8,638 bases of DNA, taken from Lysobacterales bacterium CG_4_10_14_3_um_filter_64_11 (lineage in GTDB: Bacteria; Pseudomonadota; Gammaproteobacteria; Xanthomonadales; Xanthomonadaceae). This document shows, in pieces, positions 6,029 through 8,638 of the stretch; the stretch's first letter is position 1, and every line of letters begins with the position of its first letter. Made by a program: the position numbers and the translations under genes. Under the pieces are notes generated by a model, which searched no databases, had not been told where the DNA came from, and saw only the letters and a list, made by a program, of their open reading frames with translations. The DNA lies in assembly GCA_002782905.1 (NCBI GenBank), contig PFJA01000149.1, positions 1 through 8,638 on the forward strand, written 5' to 3'.

Positions 6029-6781
6029 GTGGCCGCTCATTTTCCGTTGAAGCTGATTCGTTCGCGCGCGCTGGCGCCGAGCATCCATCATTTCGTGTTT
6101 CAGCGCGACGATGGTGAAGCCTTGGCATTCATCCCCGGTCAGTTCATCCAGATTCATTTCAACTATCCCGACGGCAGCCCGACCAAGCGCAGCTATTCGA
6201 TTGCCACGGTGCGCGAACGCGCGGCCGCTGCCGACGATCCGATCGAAGTGGCGGTTTCTTACGTGCCTGGCGGTGCCGCCAGCGAGTTGTTCGGTGCCTT
6301 GCGCGAAGGGCAGCGGATCGACGCCAGTGGCCCTTTCGGCCGTTTTTGCCTGCTGCCGGCGGACAGCAACCGGCGCTACCTGCTGCTCGCAACCGGTACC
6401 GGCGTTACCCCCTACCGCGCGATGCTGCCGCGGCTGCGCCAGGCCATCGCCGAACGCGGGGTCGAGGTGGTGCTGCTGTTTGGCGCGCGCACGCCGCACG
6501 ATCTGCTTTACGGCGATGAGTTCAGCGCGTTCGCAAAGGCCAATACCGGCTTTCGTTTCCTCCCCTGCTTCAGCCGTGAAGCCGCGCCGGAGGGCGTCTA
6601 TCCCGAACAACGTCGCGGCTACGTCCAGGACGCGCTGGCATCGCTAGCGCCTGATCCGGAGCATGACATCGCTTACTTGTGCGGCAATCCTGACATGGTC
6701 GATGCCGCGTTCGAGAGGTTCAAGGGCTTTGCCCTGCCGGTGCCGCATATCCGTCGCGAGAAGTACGTCAGCAGCCGGTAA
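6029..6781 (+). CDS. Ferredoxin-NADP reductase-like FAD-binding oxidoreductase
   Basis: A 250-aa soluble flavoprotein of the FNR superfamily, expected to move electrons between NAD(P)H and an iron-sulfur or flavin carrier. The FAD domain holds the RSYS motif (54-57, binds FAD), YVPGGAAS (78-85) and GPFG (101-104). The NAD(P) domain holds ATGTGVTP (121-128), LFGAR (140-144) and YLCGNPDMV (206-214). There is no 2Fe-2S domain at either end, so the partner must be a separate protein. It starts at GTG with GGAG five bases upstream. The C-terminus ends REKYVSSR and lacks the longer E. coli Fpr-type tail, so a specific fpr assignment is not made. It is a single gene, divergent from the ABC exporter operon; nothing nearby suggests its electron partner. 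Confidence 0.9.
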   Translation: MAAHFPLKLIRSRALAPSIHHFVFQRDDGEALAFIPGQFIQIHFNYPDGSPTKRSYSIATVRERAAAADDPIEVAVSYVPGGAASELFGALREGQRIDASGPFGRFCLLPADSNRRYLLLATGTGVTPYRAMLPRLRQAIAERGVEVVLLFGARTPHDLLYGDEFSAFAKANTGFRFLPCFSREAAPEGVYPEQRRGYVQDALASLAPDPEHDIAYLCGNPDMVDAAFERFKGFALPVPHIRREKYVSSR

Positions 6782-6807
6782 CGGACGCCGCCGAATGTCA
6801 CCTCGTA

Positions 6808-6825
6808 TGTAAAGCACACTTGACA
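6808..6825. promoter_or_regulatory. Operator-like palindrome, upstream copy
   Basis: TGTAAAGCACACTTGACA is an 18-bp palindrome (7-bp arms, CACA spacer) with one mismatch. Its right arm contains a perfect -35 hexamer TTGACA (6820-6825). It is nearly identical to the downstream copy. Placement over a -35 suggests repression of the operon that begins at 6883. The likely ligand is the XRE regulator encoded in that operon (inference). Confidence 0.65.
6820..6825 (+). promoter_or_regulatory. -35 box candidate for the membrane protein/XRE/hydrolase operon
   Basis: TTGACA matches the sigma-70 -35 consensus fully. No good -10 is found at 16-18 bp; the best nearby AT-rich bases are GCTTTAT (6846-6852), further away than usual. 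The transcription start would fall near the downstream operator copy. Confidence 0.35.
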
Positions 6826-6851
6826 TAGCACTCGGCTCCGGGCAAGCTTTA

Positions 6852-6869
6852 TGTCAAGCACACTTGACA
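6852..6869. promoter_or_regulatory. Operator-like palindrome, downstream copy
   Basis: TGTCAAGCACACTTGACA is a perfect inverted repeat with 7-bp arms around CACA. Its centre lies 44 bp from that of the upstream copy, about four helical turns, so two bound dimers would sit on nearly the same DNA face. It ends 13 bp before the ATG at 6883, with an AGGGG ribosome binding site (6871-6875) directly after it. Confidence 0.7.
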
Positions 6870-6882
6870 CAGGGGTTCAGCC

Positions 6883-7284
6883 ATGGCGACCGCAAGCCCG
6901 CACCAGCTGCGCCGCAGCTTGTTCGCCGCGCTAGCCTACCTTGCCACCACCTGGCTCTCGGTCTGGCTGTCGAAAAAGCTCTCGGTCGACGCGTCCATCT
7001 GGTTGCGGGTGGTCACCGGCCTGCTGCCGCTGCTCCCGATCAGCTATGGCGTCCGCGTGGTGGTGCAGATCATCCTGGCGGGCGACGAACTGCAGCGCCG
7101 CATTGATCTGGAAGCGATCGCTGTGGCCAGCGTCGCGGTCGGACTGGGCGCACTGACGCTGAGTTTGCTGCTGGTGGCAAACGTGGTCACTTTGTCCGGG
7201 CGACAGGCGCTGTTGTGGGTATTTCCGGCACTCTGGATGGGTTACGCGCTGGCGCGCGTGTGGGTGGCACGGCGCTACCGATGA
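6883..7284 (+). CDS. Small multi-pass membrane protein of unknown function
   Basis: A 133-aa inner-membrane protein with about four hydrophobic segments (roughly 11-29, 41-66, 75-99 and 107-127). A charged loop GDELQRRIDLEA (67-78) lies between the second and third. From memory, small membrane proteins with a DE-x-QRRI-x-LEA loop often lie beside YozG-type XRE regulators; none that I know has a defined activity. There is no signal peptide and there are no catalytic motifs. The start has AGGGG seven bases upstream. It is the first gene of an operon and overlaps the regulator gene by ATGA (7281-7284). Inference: it may sense an envelope condition or hold the regulator at the membrane. Confidence 0.8.
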   Translation: MATASPHQLRRSLFAALAYLATTWLSVWLSKKLSVDASIWLRVVTGLLPLLPISYGVRVVVQIILAGDELQRRIDLEAIAVASVAVGLGALTLSLLLVANVVTLSGRQALLWVFPALWMGYALARVWVARRYR

Positions 7285-7484
7285 AGAGCCGGGTTCGCGA
7301 GCTGCGTGAGGCGCAGGGCTGGTCGCAAGCCACTTTGGCCGACCACCTTGGCGTTTCACGGCAAACCGTCAATGCCATCGAGACCGGTAAGTACGATCCG
7401 AGTCTGCCGCTGGCCTTGCGTCTGGGCCGCTTGTTCAAGCAACCGGTTGAGTCTATTTTTTTCCACGAGGAGGAGCACTCATGA
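7281..7484 (+). CDS. XRE-family transcriptional regulator, YozG-like
   Basis: A 67-aa protein made almost entirely of one Cro/C1-type helix-turn-helix domain. SQATLADHLGV (15-25) is the first helix of the motif, SRQTVNAIETGKY (26-38) the recognition helix and turn, and PSLPLALRLGRLF the following helices. The pattern SRQTVNAIE-x-GKY-x-PSL is typical of the YozG group. It has no sensor domain, so any signal must come from a partner. The start at 7281 matches the family N-terminus; the frame is open further upstream but that part overlaps the membrane gene. It has no good ribosome binding site and overlaps the preceding stop by ATGA, so translational coupling is likely. It also overlaps the next gene by ATGA (7481-7484). 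The paired palindromes at 6808-6869 are its likely operators. Confidence 0.9.
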   Translation: MKSRVRELREAQGWSQATLADHLGVSRQTVNAIETGKYDPSLPLALRLGRLFKQPVESIFFHEEEHS

Positions 7485-8638
7485 GGTTTGATGCCGTTAC
7501 CCAGCGCCACAAACGCTGGCTGTGGTCGCTGGTTGCAGTCGTCATGGGCTTGCCCGGCAGCGCCTTCGCACGCGACCTGGGCAGCCTGCGATTTTCGCCA
7601 TGCACGTTGTCCAGCGCCGCCAGTACGAATGCGGTAGAGGCGCAATGCAGCACGCTGTCGGTGCCGGAAAATCGGGCACAACCGAACGGCCGCCAGGTCG
7701 AGCTGGCCATCGCCTGGGTGCCGGCGCGCGAGGAGGCGCTACCCGACCCGCTGTTCATGCTCGCCGGTGGCCCCGGTCAATCGGCGCGCGACAGTTACCC
7801 GCCGTTGGCTGATGCCTTCAACGACAGCAACAAACGCCGCCACATCATCTTGCTCGACCAGCGCGGCACCGGCGCGTCCAATCCACTGATCTGCAAAAAC
7901 GCGCAGGGCGAGAGCGCGGTGATGGCCGAAGGCAGCGAGTCGCCCGAAGCGGCGGCGGCGTTCGCCGAAAGTTGCCGCGATGAACTCGCTACCCGTGCGG
8001 ATTTGCGTTATTACACCACCAGTGATGCGATTCAAGATCTCGATGCCGTGCGCGCCGCCATCGCTGCCGAGCAGGTCAATCTGGTCGGCATTTCCTATGG
8101 CACCCGGGTGGCGCAGCAATACGCCGCGCGCTATCCCACCCACACGCGTACGGTGGTGCTCGACAGCGCGGTACCCAATGAGCTGATTCTCGGCAGCGAA
8201 CATGCGCGCAATCTGGAAGATTCGCTCGATCAACAATTCGCGCGTTGCGCCGCGCTGGCGGCATGTGTCGAGGCGTTCGGAAATCCCCGCGAGCAGCTTG
8301 CCAGCGTGTTGCAGCAGGCTCGCACCACACCGCCACTGATCCGCTATCGCGATGCAGTCAGTGGCGAGTGGCGCAACGAACGCCTGAGCGAAGACCGGCT
8401 GATTACCCTGGTACGCCTGTTTGCCTATGCGCCGATGGTGGCCGCGATGCTGCCGTTGACCCTGCACGATGCGGCGAACGGGCAGCCGGAAAGCCTGATG
8501 GCACTATCGCAGTTGATCGGCTCGCAACTGAGCGAACAAATGATGCATGGCATGCAGCTATCGGTAATGTGTGCCGAGGATGTCCATAGCCTGGATGCGA
8601 GGGCGGACGATAACGACACGCTGCTCGGTTCCGCCTTG
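7481..8638 (+). CDS. Exported alpha/beta hydrolase, tripeptidyl/prolyl aminopeptidase-like (partial)
   Basis: 386 codons are open to the window edge with no stop, so the C-terminus is missing. The start follows a strong AGGAGG (7468-7473). The N-terminus is a signal peptide: basic TQRHKR, a hydrophobic core, then AFA with probable cleavage after Ala30, so the enzyme acts in the periplasm or outside. The alpha/beta-hydrolase features fit peptidase family S33: GGPG oxyanion block (96-99), LLDQRGTG (124-131), and nucleophile elbow GISYG with Ser205. The catalytic Asp and His, and any TAP-like C-terminal domain, would lie beyond the window. Several Cys residues in the mature part (for example 42, 56, 138) suggest disulfides in the envelope. 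The substrate is unknown; release of N-terminal residues from peptides is the family expectation. It is the third gene of the operon. Confidence 0.88.
   Translation, partial: MRFDAVTQRHKRWLWSLVAVVMGLPGSAFARDLGSLRFSPCTLSSAASTNAVEAQCSTLSVPENRAQPNGRQVELAIAWVPAREEALPDPLFMLAGGPGQSARDSYPPLADAFNDSNKRRHIILLDQRGTGASNPLICKNAQGESAVMAEGSESPEAAAAFAESCRDELATRADLRYYTTSDAIQDLDAVRAAIAAEQVNLVGISYGTRVAQQYAARYPTHTRTVVLDSAVPNELILGSEHARNLEDSLDQQFARCAALAACVEAFGNPREQLASVLQQARTTPPLIRYRDAVSGEWRNERLSEDRLITLVRLFAYAPMVAAMLPLTLHDAANGQPESLMALSQLIGSQLSEQMMHGMQLSVMCAEDVHSLDARADDNDTLLGSAL

Noticed and set aside
7215..7280. N-terminal extension of the XRE regulator
   Set aside because: The 22 extra codons overlap the membrane protein gene and do not resemble the family; ATG at 7281 gives the usual short N-terminus.
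7739..8467. Minus-strand open frame of 242 codons opposite the hydrolase
   Set aside because: The plus-strand hydrolase has a signal peptide, GGPG and GISYG motifs and a strong ribosome binding site; the antisense frame has none.

Overview
The window looks like chromosomal DNA from a high-GC gammaproteobacterium. The gene set (HrpB helicase, TatD nuclease, YadG/YadH-type ABC exporter, ferredoxin-NADP reductase-like flavoenzyme), the GC-rich codon use and the style of intergenic repeats fit the Xanthomonadales/Lysobacterales best. That placement is inference; no marker gene settles it. There is no phage, transposase, CRISPR or plasmid gene.

Layout. Positions 1-424 hold a minus-strand tRNA-Arg(CCG). 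Its 3' side runs into tandem 65-bp repeats that regenerate the tRNA acceptor end. Its 5' side carries a second, truncated copy of the tRNA 5' end plus promoter flank. hrpB follows on the minus strand (425-2908). It is divergent from tatD (3129-3935, plus), and the 220 bp between them contains a hairpin and a long imperfect inverted repeat. Positions 3936-4204 are non-coding and filled by a palindromic repeat element plus a relative of the hrpB/tatD repeat. Next comes a minus-strand ABC-2 exporter operon, ATPase then permease, overlapping by 4 bp (5922 down to 4205). A plus-strand FNR-like oxidoreductase (6029-6781, GTG start) diverges from it.

The last part, 6808 to the window end, is the most system-like. 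Two copies of an 18-bp palindrome (TGTMAAGCACACTTGACA), 44 bp apart, precede three genes joined by ATGA overlaps: a small multi-pass membrane protein, a 67-aa YozG-like XRE regulator, and an exported alpha/beta hydrolase of the tripeptidyl/prolyl aminopeptidase type that runs off the window. The simplest reading is an autoregulated membrane-protein/repressor pair driving a secreted peptidase. No characterised pathway for this trio is known to me.

hrpB, tatD, the ABC exporter and the flavoenzyme are ordinary housekeeping or accessory genes. The unusual material is at the two ends: the tRNA acceptor-stem repeats and the twin-operator operon.
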